A stretch of DNA of 35,444 bases from Chloroflexota bacterium (GCA_005881715.1 VBEE01000063.1:1-35444); one strand, 5' to 3'. Shown: positions 1-9,230, counted from the stretch's first letter. The notes: generated from the letters alone by a model not told the origin. A program made the numbers and translations.

Positions 1-201
1 GGCGCGGTGCAGGCCTATCTAAGCCAGACTGCGGATCCGCAGCCGTGCCCATCCGCGCTGCCGCCGGGCTATGCTGCATTTGTCAGCGTCAGCAACGGTG
101 CGCCGCAGGTCTGCACCGGCGGCACGGGCCACAACTCGTGGTACGGCGCCGGTCAGGTCGATGCCCTAAACGCAGTCACGCATACGACATCGTCGAAGTA
201 G
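1..201 (+). CDS. C-terminal fragment of subtilisin-like (S8) serine peptidase, truncated by window start
   Basis: Frame 1 is open from base 1 to TAG at 199-201; C-terminal ...NSWYGAGQVDALNAVT resembles the subtilase C-terminal G.G.vdA..Av motif. Confidence 0.6.
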   Translation, partial: GAVQAYLSQTADPQPCPSALPPGYAAFVSVSNGAPQVCTGGTGHNSWYGAGQVDALNAVTHTTSSK

Positions 202-213
202 GCGACTCGCGAG

Positions 214-247
214 AACGGCCGGGCCCGCGCCCGGCCGTTTCTTTTTC
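214..247 (+). terminator. Rho-independent terminator downstream of S8 peptidase
   Basis: Perfect inverted repeat AACGGCCGGGC-CCGC-GCCCGGCCGTT (214-239) followed by a T-rich run TTTCTTTTTC. Confidence 0.85.
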
Positions 248-639
248 TAGGCGATCTTTGCCTGCGGTTCAGCCGGTCCGACGTAGTGGTCGGCCACGGC
301 GATCAGCTCGTCGAGCTCGTAGGGCTTGGTGAGGCACTCGGCGCAGCCGGCGGCGATCGCCGTCTCTCGATCCCCGACCATCGCGTGGGCGGTGATGGCA
401 ACCACCGGGATCTGCGCCAGCGCGGGGTCGGCTTTGAGCGCTCGAGTGGCCTCCCAGCCGTTCATCTCCGGCAGCGAAAGATCCATCAGGATCAAGCCCG
501 GCTTGAGCGCGGCAGCCATCGCTACCGCGGCTCGGCCGTTTGGCGCGGACTCACAGATAAAGCCGCGTGAGCGCAGGATTTTGAGCGCCATCTTTTGCAT
601 CGTCGGGTCGTCTTCAACCACGAGGATCAGTTGACTCAT
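247..639 (-). CDS. Single-domain response regulator (REC, CheY/DivK-like)
   Basis: ILVVEDDPTMQ, LILMDLSLPEMNGWE phospho-Asp, conserved Lys in CLTKPYE; ATGA overlap with upstream kinase. Confidence 0.92.
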   Translation of the reverse strand: MSQLILVVEDDPTMQKMALKILRSRGFICESAPNGRAAVAMAAALKPGLILMDLSLPEMNGWEATRALKADPALAQIPVVAITAHAMVGDRETAIAAGCAECLTKPYELDELIAVADHYVGPAEPQAKIA

Positions 640-3347
640 GCGGCAGCTCCTTGCGTTTTACTCTGACCAAGCAGCTGGCGAACCGCATTGGTCAGGCCCT
701 CCGGTTCGATCGATCCCTTCGCCACGAATCGTTGAATGTGACCATTCAGCGTCAGCACGTCTTCCGCGGTCAGCTCTTTTGCGCTGACGATCATCACCGG
801 GATGTTGGTCGCTGCCGGCAGGGCCCGCATCCGCGCCACCATCTCGAAGCCACTCATCCCGGGCATCATCAAGTCGAGCAGCACGAGATCGGGCGGTGAT
901 TGGGTGACCAGAGCCATCGCCTCATCACCGCTCGCCGCAGGAACGACGGTGGCGTGCTCCTCTTTGAGGATCTTGGTCAGCATGGCGCGGGCCTCGGGAT
1001 CATCGTCGACGACCAGCACCCGCTTGCCATCGAGCTGGGGCAGCAGCCGGTGGATCTTGGCGATCAAGGCGCCGCGGTCGTAGGGCTTGCCCAGGTAGTC
1101 GGACGCGCCGAGCGCAAAGACCAGCCGCTGATCCTCCACGATGGTGACCACCAGCACCGGGATGCCCGCCGTCTCCGGATCTTCCTTCAACTTCTCGAGC
1201 ACCCACCAGCCGGAGGCGTCCGGCATCATGATGTCCAGCGTGATCAACATCGGCCGGCTTTCACGCGCCAGTTGCAATGCATCGGTGGCGTTGGAGGCTT
1301 GCACCGTCTTCCAGCCCTCCTGTTCCAGGTGCCGGGAAATCAGCTGCCGGACGCTCGGGTCGTCGTCCACCACCAGGATCGCGGTGCCCGGCAGGCCCTG
1401 ATTGGGACGGCGGAGCGGCCGGCGCTGAAGCGAGGTCACGGCGCCCTGGCCGGTGGCCCAGGCTGGCACGGTGAAGGTGAAGATACTGCCCTTGCCTGGT
1501 TCGCTGCTGACCGTGATCGCGCCACCGTGCATCTCGACCAGCTTGCGGACGATGCTCAGGCCCAGCCCGGTGCCGCCGTGCCGTCGGGTGCTGCTCCCGT
1601 CTCCCTGGACGAACTCTTCGAAGATCACCCGCTGCGAATCAGCCGAGATCCCGATGCCGGTGTCCTTGACGGCGATCCGGACCATGCGGCCCGATGGCTG
1701 AGCGATGACTTCGATGTGACCGCGCTCCGTGAATTTGACGGCGTTGGACAGCAGGTTGATCAGGACCTGCTTGAGGCGGGCGGCATCGCCCTCGACCGCC
1801 GGCAAGCCGGGCGCGAATCGGGTTTCGATGCGAAGCCCCTTTTCCTGGGCGAGCGGGCTGATGCTCTCCAGGATCGACGTGATCAGCCCCGGCAGCTCGA
1901 CGCGCTCCAGCGTCAGCTCCATCTTGCCGGCCTCGATCTTGCTCAGATCGAGAATCTGGTTGATCAGCGCGAGGAGCGACTGTCCGCTCTTGTTCACTTG
2001 CAAAATATCCTGCTGCTGTTCCTCGCTCATTTGCCCGTCGATCCCGTCGAGAAGGATCTGCGAGAAGCCGATGATGGCGGACAGCGGGGTGCGGAGCTCG
2101 TGCGAGACGTTGGCCAGGAACTCCGACTTCAGCTTGTTGGCTCGGGCAAGTTCCTGGTTGGCTGCCTGCAGTTCGGACGTTCGTTGGGAGACCTTGTCCT
2201 CGAGCGTCAGATAGGCGCCACTGAGCTGGCGGACCATCTGATTGAACGTGTGCGCTAGCGCCCGCAACTCCTTGGCGGCGAAGCGCTCGCGAACCGTGAC
2301 CGGCGTGACGAAATCACCCTGGGCGATGCGGCCCGCGGCACGGGTCAGCTCGTCCACCGGCCGGGTGATCCAGGCGGCCGCCAGGAAGCCCAACACCAGG
2401 GCCAGGACGATCGCTACCAGCAGCCACTCGACGGTACTCACGATCAACGGCGTCAACTCCGTTCGCAGCTCGGCAACAGGCTGCGAGACCCAGACCTTCC
2501 ATGCGACCACTGGCACCGTGGCATACCCGGCGGCTCGCGGGACGTTGCCATCGAGGTCGGTGTACCAACTGACGCCGGTTTCCTGCCCGAGCGACTGCTG
2601 AAAGATCGCGGAGGACGATAGGTCTTTTGCCTCCACTCGCCAGTCCTCGCGGGGATGAGCGATGACGCGACCGCGTCGGTCGACCACGACAGCCTGGCCG
2701 GATGCACCAATCCGGCTGTAGTTGGACAGGCGCTGGACTTCGGAGAGGTCCACCGTTCCAGCGAGAAACCCGATGAGGTTGCGCTGGGCGTCGAGGATTG
2801 GAACCGCGATCACGACGGCGGCGACGCTGGCGTCGCCGCGAGAACGAATCACGTCCGAGTATTTGGGTCCGATTCGCCGGGTGTTGAGCACGTCTTTGAC
2901 GTAGTTCCAGACGCTGTAATCGACCCCGACGCCGGCTGGCGGCGCCGCGGCCACCGCACGCCCGGCCAGGTTGCCGACGTAGAGCTGCAGCATCGCCGGC
3001 TGAGCAGAGTGCGCGGCGGCGAGCTCCTGGTTCAGGTGCGTCGCGTTGAAGCCGGCGTCGTTCAGGCGGGCGATACTGGAGTCGTTATCCGACGCGATTT
3101 GCGAAGCTGTGCTCTGCAAGGCCGAGGTCTGATCCAGGAGATAGCCATAGATCGCCTGGGCGAGACTTTCCGCCATGGGCTCGTGCTTCTGCTGGATGCT
3201 CTCGTTCTGGGTGCCGAACAGCGCGGAGAGGCGCTGGGCGCCAAAGAAGATCAGGGGGCCGACCCCGACCATCAGGAAACCGACACTGATATACCAGCGC
3301 AGGCTGTGGATCGAGGCGCGGCCGCCATTGGTCGAAGGCGAGCCCAC
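636..3347 (-). CDS. Hybrid sensor histidine kinase (Cache-like sensor, HAMP, HisKA, HATPase_c, REC, REC)
   Basis: H-box SEFLANVSHELRTPL, N-box LINLLSNAVKFT, G-boxes DTGIGIS and GGTGLGLSIV, two REC domains (LITLDIMMP, LVLLDLMMP). Confidence 0.93.
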   Translation of the reverse strand: MGSPSTNGGRASIHSLRWYISVGFLMVGVGPLIFFGAQRLSALFGTQNESIQQKHEPMAESLAQAIYGYLLDQTSALQSTASQIASDNDSSIARLNDAGFNATHLNQELAAAHSAQPAMLQLYVGNLAGRAVAAAPPAGVGVDYSVWNYVKDVLNTRRIGPKYSDVIRSRGDASVAAVVIAVPILDAQRNLIGFLAGTVDLSEVQRLSNYSRIGASGQAVVVDRRGRVIAHPREDWRVEAKDLSSSAIFQQSLGQETGVSWYTDLDGNVPRAAGYATVPVVAWKVWVSQPVAELRTELTPLIVSTVEWLLVAIVLALVLGFLAAAWITRPVDELTRAAGRIAQGDFVTPVTVRERFAAKELRALAHTFNQMVRQLSGAYLTLEDKVSQRTSELQAANQELARANKLKSEFLANVSHELRTPLSAIIGFSQILLDGIDGQMSEEQQQDILQVNKSGQSLLALINQILDLSKIEAGKMELTLERVELPGLITSILESISPLAQEKGLRIETRFAPGLPAVEGDAARLKQVLINLLSNAVKFTERGHIEVIAQPSGRMVRIAVKDTGIGISADSQRVIFEEFVQGDGSSTRRHGGTGLGLSIVRKLVEMHGGAITVSSEPGKGSIFTFTVPAWATGQGAVTSLQRRPLRRPNQGLPGTAILVVDDDPSVRQLISRHLEQEGWKTVQASNATDALQLARESRPMLITLDIMMPDASGWWVLEKLKEDPETAGIPVLVVTIVEDQRLVFALGASDYLGKPYDRGALIAKIHRLLPQLDGKRVLVVDDDPEARAMLTKILKEEHATVVPAASGDEAMALVTQSPPDLVLLDLMMPGMSGFEMVARMRALPAATNIPVMIVSAKELTAEDVLTLNGHIQRFVAKGSIEPEGLTNAVRQLLGQSKTQGAAA

Positions 3348-3408
3348 ATCGCAGTAACGGGTCGATCACTCCAACTTTGCGCCGCCCTTCGTTACCCGAC
3401 CGTTACGC

Positions 3409-4158
3409 TTGAGCCTTATGGCAGGGCTAAGAGCCAAAGACCGCGCGCGCCTCGCTGTCGACCGGCTGAAGGCCATCTACCCGGCCGCCTCCGAGCTCGA
3501 ACACCGCAACGCGTTCCAGATGCTGATCGCGACCATCCTGTCGGCGCAGACCACCGATCGATCGGTCAATTCCGTGACGCCGGCGTTATTCGCCAGGTAT
3601 CCCGATGCCGCCGCGCTGGCGCATGCCAATCCCCAGGCGGTGGAGGCCATGATCAAGCCCACCGGGTTTTTCCACGTCAAGGCAAAAACCATCATCGCCT
3701 GCAGTGCGGCCCTGGTGGAGAAGTTTGGCGGTGAGGTGCCGCCCCGGATCGAGGATCTGGTCACCTTGCCCGGCGTCGGCAGGAAGACCGCCAACGTTGT
3801 GCTTGGTGTGGCGTTCGGCATCCCGGGATTCGCCGTCGACACCCACGTCACCCGGCTCACCCGGCGGCTTCGCCTGACCAAGAGCACAGATCCCGTCAGG
3901 ATTGAAGCGGACGTGACCAAGCTGATCCCGGCTTCCGAGTGGACCGGCTTCAGCCTGCGGCTGATCCTGCACGGCCGCCGGGTCTGCGTCGCCCGGGCAC
4001 CCCGCTGCCCGGAATGCGTCATGAACGATTTCTGTCCGTCGTCGACAGTGCGAGCCAAACGGTCGCGCCCATTGACGGCGCCGGTAGCGGGCGTAAAGTT
4101 GGGGCATGGCCGAGGGACTGCCGCCAAGCGCCCCGGTCGCGCAGGCGCCCGCCGCTAG
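3409..4158 (+). CDS. nth: Endonuclease III; start may be 3418
   Basis: HhH LPGVGRKTANVVLG, catalytic Asp in FAVDTHVTRL, 4Fe-4S signature C-X6-C-X2-C-X5-C (CVARAPRCPECVMNDFC). Confidence 0.95.
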   Translation: MSLMAGLRAKDRARLAVDRLKAIYPAASELEHRNAFQMLIATILSAQTTDRSVNSVTPALFARYPDAAALAHANPQAVEAMIKPTGFFHVKAKTIIACSAALVEKFGGEVPPRIEDLVTLPGVGRKTANVVLGVAFGIPGFAVDTHVTRLTRRLRLTKSTDPVRIEADVTKLIPASEWTGFSLRLILHGRRVCVARAPRCPECVMNDFCPSSTVRAKRSRPLTAPVAGVKLGHGRGTAAKRPGRAGARR

Positions 4159-4714
4159 TCAGACGCCGGTTCGGCCACGGCGTCAGTCGACCATTCTTGG
4201 CGGGTTGCTGGTCCTGATCGGGGCGATCCTGCTGATCGGCCAGTTCGTTCGGATCGACATCGGCCACTACGGCTGGCCCTTCTTTGTGATCGCCCCTGGC
4301 GTGCTGCTCATCGTCGTGGGGCTGGCAGCCCGCGGCGCCGTGAGCGAGGGGCTGGCGATCACCGGCAGCATCATCGCGGTGTCAGGGCTGATCCTCCTCT
4401 ACCAGAACTCGACGGACCACTTTGAAAGCTGGGCCTACGCCTGGGCCCTGGTGTTCCCCGGGGCGATCGGTGTTGGCATGATCCTCTACGGCCTGACCGC
4501 CGGTCGGCCGGGCAACCTCCGCGCCGGGACCCGCCTGGTGGGGATCGCGGGGGTCCTCTTCCTGCTGGGCGCCGCGTTCTTCGAAGGGGTGATCGGCATC
4601 GGCGGCTACCAGTTCAACCAGACCGCGGGGATGGCCGTCGGCGCCCTGATCGTTGTGCTGGGCGGCCTCATGCTCATTCTGAATCTGACCTCGGGTCGCC
4701 GGGATTCGCACTGA
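4106..4714 (+). CDS. Small multi-TM membrane protein (LiaF-TM/DUF5668-like)
   Basis: Multiple hydrophobic helices; overlaps nth by 53 nt out of frame. Confidence 0.65.
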   Translation: MAEGLPPSAPVAQAPAASQTPVRPRRQSTILGGLLVLIGAILLIGQFVRIDIGHYGWPFFVIAPGVLLIVVGLAARGAVSEGLAITGSIIAVSGLILLYQNSTDHFESWAYAWALVFPGAIGVGMILYGLTAGRPGNLRAGTRLVGIAGVLFLLGAAFFEGVIGIGGYQFNQTAGMAVGALIVVLGGLMLILNLTSGRRDSH

Positions 4715-4735
4715 GCGGGTCTTAAACTAAGCGTC

Positions 4736-5779
4736 GTGCGCATCGGCGTTCTGACTGGTGGGGGAGACGCGCCCGGCCTCAATGCCGCCATTCGCGGCGT
4801 GGCCCGTCGCGCCTTTCAACGCGGGTTCCAGGTCACCGGGATCAAGAACGGATGGGCCGGCGTGCAGGGCGCTGGTGACCTCGAAGAGCTGACCACTGCC
4901 TCGGTTCGCGGCATCCTTCCCCTGGGGGGAACGATCCTGGGCACCTCCCGCACCAATCCCCTCAAGGATCCCGGCGGCATCGATCAGGCGATCAGGCTGC
5001 TTCGGGCCAGTCAGGTGGATGGTCTGGTGGCGATCGGCGGCGACGACACGCTGTCGGTTGCGGCCGCGATGAGCGATGCCGGCTATCCGGTCGTTGGGGT
5101 GCCGAAGACGATCGACAACGACCTCTCGGCGACCCAGTTCTGCATCGGCTTCGATACCGCGGTTGGCGTCGTGGTGGAGGCTCTCGATCGATTGCACACC
5201 ACCGCTTCGGCCCATCACCGCGTCATGGTCGTTGAAGTGATGGGCCGGGACACGGGCTGGGTGGCGATGGTCGGTGGCCTGGCGGGCGGTGCCGACATGA
5301 TCATCATTCCGGAGTTCGAGACGAAGCTTGAGGCGGTGGTCGCGCACCTGCACCGGCGGCGCGCCGAGGGGAAAGACTTCAGCATCATCGTGGTGGCGGA
5401 GGGGGTGCGGATGGGTGCGCTCGAGCCGGCGATGGCGGTGGCGGCCACCGCGGAGAAGCGCGACGCGTTCGGTCACGTACGGCTGGCGAAACAAGGGGTG
5501 GGCGACGCGCTGAGCAACCGGATCGAGGAGGCGACTGGCTTCGAGACACGGGTGACCGTCCTGGGGCACCTGCAGCGTGGTGGGTCGCCGTCGCCGGTCG
5601 ATCGGATCTGGGCCACGCGTCTGGGCGTGGCCGCCACGGATCTCTTGGCCGACAAAGAGGCCGGGGTGATTCCGATTCGGCAGGATGGGCAGATCTCCGT
5701 GGTCCCGCTTCGCGACGTCATCGCCGAAACCCGAAAGGTCCCTCGCGAGCTTTACGACCTGCAGCAGGTCTTCGGGTAG
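4736..5779 (+). CDS. 6-phosphofructokinase, group III; residues suggest PPi dependence
   Basis: GVLTGGGDAPGLNAAIRG, GGDDTLSVA, PKTIDNDLSAT, GRDTGWVA, GHLQRGGSPSPVDR; GTG start. Confidence 0.93.
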   Translation: MRIGVLTGGGDAPGLNAAIRGVARRAFQRGFQVTGIKNGWAGVQGAGDLEELTTASVRGILPLGGTILGTSRTNPLKDPGGIDQAIRLLRASQVDGLVAIGGDDTLSVAAAMSDAGYPVVGVPKTIDNDLSATQFCIGFDTAVGVVVEALDRLHTTASAHHRVMVVEVMGRDTGWVAMVGGLAGGADMIIIPEFETKLEAVVAHLHRRRAEGKDFSIIVVAEGVRMGALEPAMAVAATAEKRDAFGHVRLAKQGVGDALSNRIEEATGFETRVTVLGHLQRGGSPSPVDRIWATRLGVAATDLLADKEAGVIPIRQDGQISVVPLRDVIAETRKVPRELYDLQQVFG

Positions 5780-5782
5780 GGC

Positions 5783-8173
5783 TTAACCGGCCTTTCGCTT
5801 TTCCTGGTAGAGCGTGGCGTCGGCCGAAGCTAGCAGCTCCTCGGCGGTGGCGCCGTCGCGGGGAAACGTGGCGACCCCGAGGCTGACGCCGGGGATCTGC
5901 AGCAGCTCGCGGCCGGCCATGAAGCGGTGCCGTGCGATGCCATCCGAGATACGCTGGGGCAGGAGAACAACGAATTCATCGCCGCCGTAGCGGGCCACGA
6001 CGTCCTCGCCGCGAACCGCGTCCATCAGGGCATTGGATACCTCGCGAAGGAGGGCGTCGCCCGCCAGGTGACCGTAAGTGTCGTTGATTCGCTTGAGCTC
6101 GTTGACATCGAGGAAGACAATCGAAAAGCTCTCATCTGCCCCACCCGCGCGAATCACCTCCTGCTGGATCCGCTCCAGGAAAAGCCGCCGGTTATTGAGC
6201 CGCGTCAGCGGATCGTGGCTCGCTTCGCGTTTCAGCGTGTCGTGTAACTGCGCCACCTCGAGGTACGAGGCGAGCTGTGACCCAACCGCCGACATCAACC
6301 CGACATCCGCCTCGGAGAAGGCGTCGACGTGCTGGCTCTCCGCGTTGAGCACGCCGACGACGCGACCGCGGCTGATCAGTGGGAAGGCCAGTTCCGAGTA
6401 AACCTTCTCATCGAGTCCGATGTACCGCGGCTCGGTCTTCACGTCGGCGATGATCTGGGGAACGCCATGCGTGAAGACCCAGCCCGTGATGCCCTGCGCG
6501 GTGGGAATCGTCAGCCCGGTGATGTCAATCGAATAGCCGCTGTGCGCCCCGACGCGGAGCTCATCCCTCTTGTTCCCGGGCAGGAGGATCGACACCATGT
6601 AATAGCCCATCACGTCGCGGATGATATTCACGATTCGGGTCAGCAGGGTATCGAGGTCGAGCACCGCGTTGGTCTCCTGCGCGATGCGATAGATGATGCG
6701 CAGCTCGCGCGAATCGGCGACGCTGAGGATGTCTCTTGGGCCAGCCGGCACGCTGGGCGGTTGGGACCTCATAAGCGAGTCGAGCATCCGCTGATACCAG
6801 GGCGCCTTACTGGAGGCCGCCTCGCGGCACATCGCCGTAAATGACTCGGTGAGCGCCGGGTCGAGGTTGATGCCCGCAAATCGGGTGAGCTCTTGCAAGC
6901 CTTCGTCCACCGTGGTTTCCGTTTTGATCGGGAGATCGTAGGTGACGTTGAAGAAAGCATTGACGATCGAGATGATCCGGGTCTCCGCCGAAATCGCCTC
7001 GCCCTTGAGCCCGTCGGGGTATCCTTCACCGTTGAACCATTCGTGGTGCGCTCGCACCAACGGCGCCAGGTCGGCGAGTGGGGCGAATCGTCCGAGCAGG
7101 TCCGCCGCGACGCCCGGATGCGTCATCATCAGCGCCCGCTCCTCGGAGTCGAGGCGGCCCCGCTTCTTGATGATGCTGTCCGGCAAACTCAACTTGCCCA
7201 GGTCCTGCAGGAGCGCCGCGTAGCGCACTCGTCGCCGGCGCGTCGGGTCGAGCCCGAGGTGCTCGGCGAACCGCTCAGCCAGCTCCGCGTGTTCTCCGGC
7301 GCGGCTATGCAGGGCGTCGCGCAGCTCGATAGCCCCGGCAAGGGCCAGCACGGCGGCCTCCTCCGTCTTGCGCGACTCGTCGAGGAGCCGCGCGGCCTCG
7401 AGCGCCGCGGCCGTCTGGTTGGCGAAGGCCATGACGGCCGGCAGATCGGCCTGGCGCAATCGAGGGCCGACGACCACGATGGCGCCGATCGCCCTGTCGC
7501 CAACCACCAACGGGGCCGCAATCATCGTGCTCATGTGGAGCAGCTCGCTCACCCGACGGGCGTTGGCCGCGACCGTGGGGATCGCCACAGCCATGCGACC
7601 GACCAGCTCGTCAGCGTCAGCGATGTAGTGCGGCCGGAGCGAGGTACAGACGCCCTGGAGGACAGGGGCCCGGTCGAAGGGGATGATCGTGCCGACGGCT
7701 GGCTGTCCCGCCACCTTTTCGAAATCGGTGTCGGGCTCCGTGACCCGTCGAAATGCGCAGCGCAATCCCCTATCGTCCGCAAGCAAAAAGACAAATGTCG
7801 AGAATCCGGCGTCCGCCAGACGCCGGCCGACAACTTCGAAGATCGCGTCCTGCTCGGGGCGCCGGAGCGCCTCGAGTCCGGCTTCTCCCAAGGCGCGTAC
7901 CAGGCTTTCTGTCGGCGAATCCGTCGCCGGTGTGGCGGGAGCCTCGCTTGGCGTCATCGTGGGCAGAAACTGGGTGAACCCCGCCTCGGCCAGCCGCTCC
8001 GGGCGAAAGAACCACACCCGGCCGATCTTCTCGGCCGGCAGCCGGCCGCTCCGCGCCTGGCGCCGAACTACCTCCGGGTGCCTGCGGATGGCCGCCGCCA
8101 CCTCTTCCACCGACAGGAGATGAGGCAGCTTCAGGGCGAGCGGCACCGACGGTTGTGTGACGCGACGTTTCAC
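5783..8173 (-). CDS. HTH_17-GAF-HD-GYP (degenerate)-GAF-GGDEF signalling protein; likely start GTG 8173 or GTG 8146, not 8725
   Basis: N-terminal HLLSVEEVAAAIRRHPEVVRRQARSGRLPAEKIGRVWFF (HTH_17), HHEWFNGEGYPDGL (HD-GYP), ARYGGDEFVVLLP with RGED I-site five residues upstream. Confidence 0.85.
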   Translation of the reverse strand: MKRRVTQPSVPLALKLPHLLSVEEVAAAIRRHPEVVRRQARSGRLPAEKIGRVWFFRPERLAEAGFTQFLPTMTPSEAPATPATDSPTESLVRALGEAGLEALRRPEQDAIFEVVGRRLADAGFSTFVFLLADDRGLRCAFRRVTEPDTDFEKVAGQPAVGTIIPFDRAPVLQGVCTSLRPHYIADADELVGRMAVAIPTVAANARRVSELLHMSTMIAAPLVVGDRAIGAIVVVGPRLRQADLPAVMAFANQTAAALEAARLLDESRKTEEAAVLALAGAIELRDALHSRAGEHAELAERFAEHLGLDPTRRRRVRYAALLQDLGKLSLPDSIIKKRGRLDSEERALMMTHPGVAADLLGRFAPLADLAPLVRAHHEWFNGEGYPDGLKGEAISAETRIISIVNAFFNVTYDLPIKTETTVDEGLQELTRFAGINLDPALTESFTAMCREAASSKAPWYQRMLDSLMRSQPPSVPAGPRDILSVADSRELRIIYRIAQETNAVLDLDTLLTRIVNIIRDVMGYYMVSILLPGNKRDELRVGAHSGYSIDITGLTIPTAQGITGWVFTHGVPQIIADVKTEPRYIGLDEKVYSELAFPLISRGRVVGVLNAESQHVDAFSEADVGLMSAVGSQLASYLEVAQLHDTLKREASHDPLTRLNNRRLFLERIQQEVIRAGGADESFSIVFLDVNELKRINDTYGHLAGDALLREVSNALMDAVRGEDVVARYGGDEFVVLLPQRISDGIARHRFMAGRELLQIPGVSLGVATFPRDGATAEELLASADATLYQEKRKAG

Positions 8174-8219
8174 TGCACCCTGCAACGAAGGAAGGTCTTG
8201 CTTCCTACGTCTTATAGCC

Positions 8220-9230
8220 GTGGACGCCCCGCCCTCCGGACCGATGCCGGAACGCCGGACCATCCTGGTCACGGATGACAGCGGTGCGAACCGCGACCTG
8301 CTCTGTGGCCAGCTCTCGACGCTCGGCTTCTGGACGGAGGCCGCCACCAATGGTGAGGAGGCCGTCCGCGCGGCCCGGCGGCTCATGCCGGACCTGATCT
8401 TGATGGACGTCGAGATGCCGGTCATGAACGGGCACGACGCCTGCAAACAGCTGAAGGCCGACCCGGCGACCGCCGAGATCCCGGTGCTGATGATGACCGG
8501 CTTCGATCCTCGACCTGAGCGCTCGAAGATGGTGGAAGCAGGCGGCGATGACCTGATCGTGAAGCCGATCCCGATGCGTGATCTCCAGGTGCGCGTGCGC
8601 GCGCTGCTGCGGCTCAAGGAACTGCGGCGCGACCTCCGCAGCACGCAGGAGAGCCTGCGCGAACTGGTCAAGCGGGAGAACCCGACCGAGTCCAAGGCGC
8701 CCTTCGACGACAGCGTCGCGCTCACGGCGCAGGCGCTGGCGCGGCTGATCGGCCTCGACGCCGAGGACCAGGAGGTCGCCTTTCACGCCGGTTTGCTCCA
8801 TGACATCGGCCAGATCGGGTTGTCCGAGGAGCTGCTGAACAAGCAGGGCGGCCTGACACCCGAGGAGTTTGCGCAGATCAAGCAGCACACCATCCTGGGC
8901 GCGGAAATCGCCGGCCCCTTCCGGCCCGCCTCCGTGCTGGCGCCGGCCATCCGGCATCACCACGAACGCTGGGACGGCACCGGTTACCCCGATAAGCTGC
9001 AGGGCCCCGCGATCCCGATGATGGCCCGCATCGTCGCCGTCGCCGACGCCTTCCACGCGATGATCACCGACCGGCCCTACCGGCCGAGACACACCGTTGC
9101 CAGGGCGCTCGAGATCCTGGCTGCCGGTTCCGGCGCCCAGTGGGACCCGCGGCTCACCGCCGCTTTCGCCACTTCCTCTCTGCCGCAGCGGATCGCCGGC
9201 ACCCAGGGCGAAGAAGCGAAGATCGCCTAA
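8220..9230 (+). CDS. Response regulator with HD-GYP output domain (start 8220 GTG or 8244 ATG)
   Basis: ILVTDDSGANRD, LILMDVEMPVMNGHD, LIVKPI; LLHDIGQIGL, HHHERWDGTGYPD, VADAFHAM. Confidence 0.88.
   Translation: MDAPPSGPMPERRTILVTDDSGANRDLLCGQLSTLGFWTEAATNGEEAVRAARRLMPDLILMDVEMPVMNGHDACKQLKADPATAEIPVLMMTGFDPRPERSKMVEAGGDDLIVKPIPMRDLQVRVRALLRLKELRRDLRSTQESLRELVKRENPTESKAPFDDSVALTAQALARLIGLDAEDQEVAFHAGLLHDIGQIGLSEELLNKQGGLTPEEFAQIKQHTILGAEIAGPFRPASVLAPAIRHHHERWDGTGYPDKLQGPAIPMMARIVAVADAFHAMITDRPYRPRHTVARALEILAAGSGAQWDPRLTAAFATSSLPQRIAGTQGEEAKIA

Noticed and set aside
900-2258. Long + strand ORF (452 aa)
   Set aside because: Antisense to the well-supported hybrid histidine kinase; composition typical of shadow ORFs in high-GC DNA.
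8187-8220. GGAAG-GTCTTG-CTTCC hairpin and TTATAG box between divergent signalling genes
   Set aside because: Short stem and a generic AT-rich hexamer; insufficient without transcription start data.
6893-8278. 461-aa + strand ORF
   Set aside because: Antisense to the GAF/HD/GGDEF protein; no recognisable domain.
8174-8725. N-terminal extension of the 980-aa minus ORF
   Set aside because: Antisense to the REC-HD-GYP gene; Arg/Ser-rich shadow sequence; recognisable domain begins after GTG 8173/8146.
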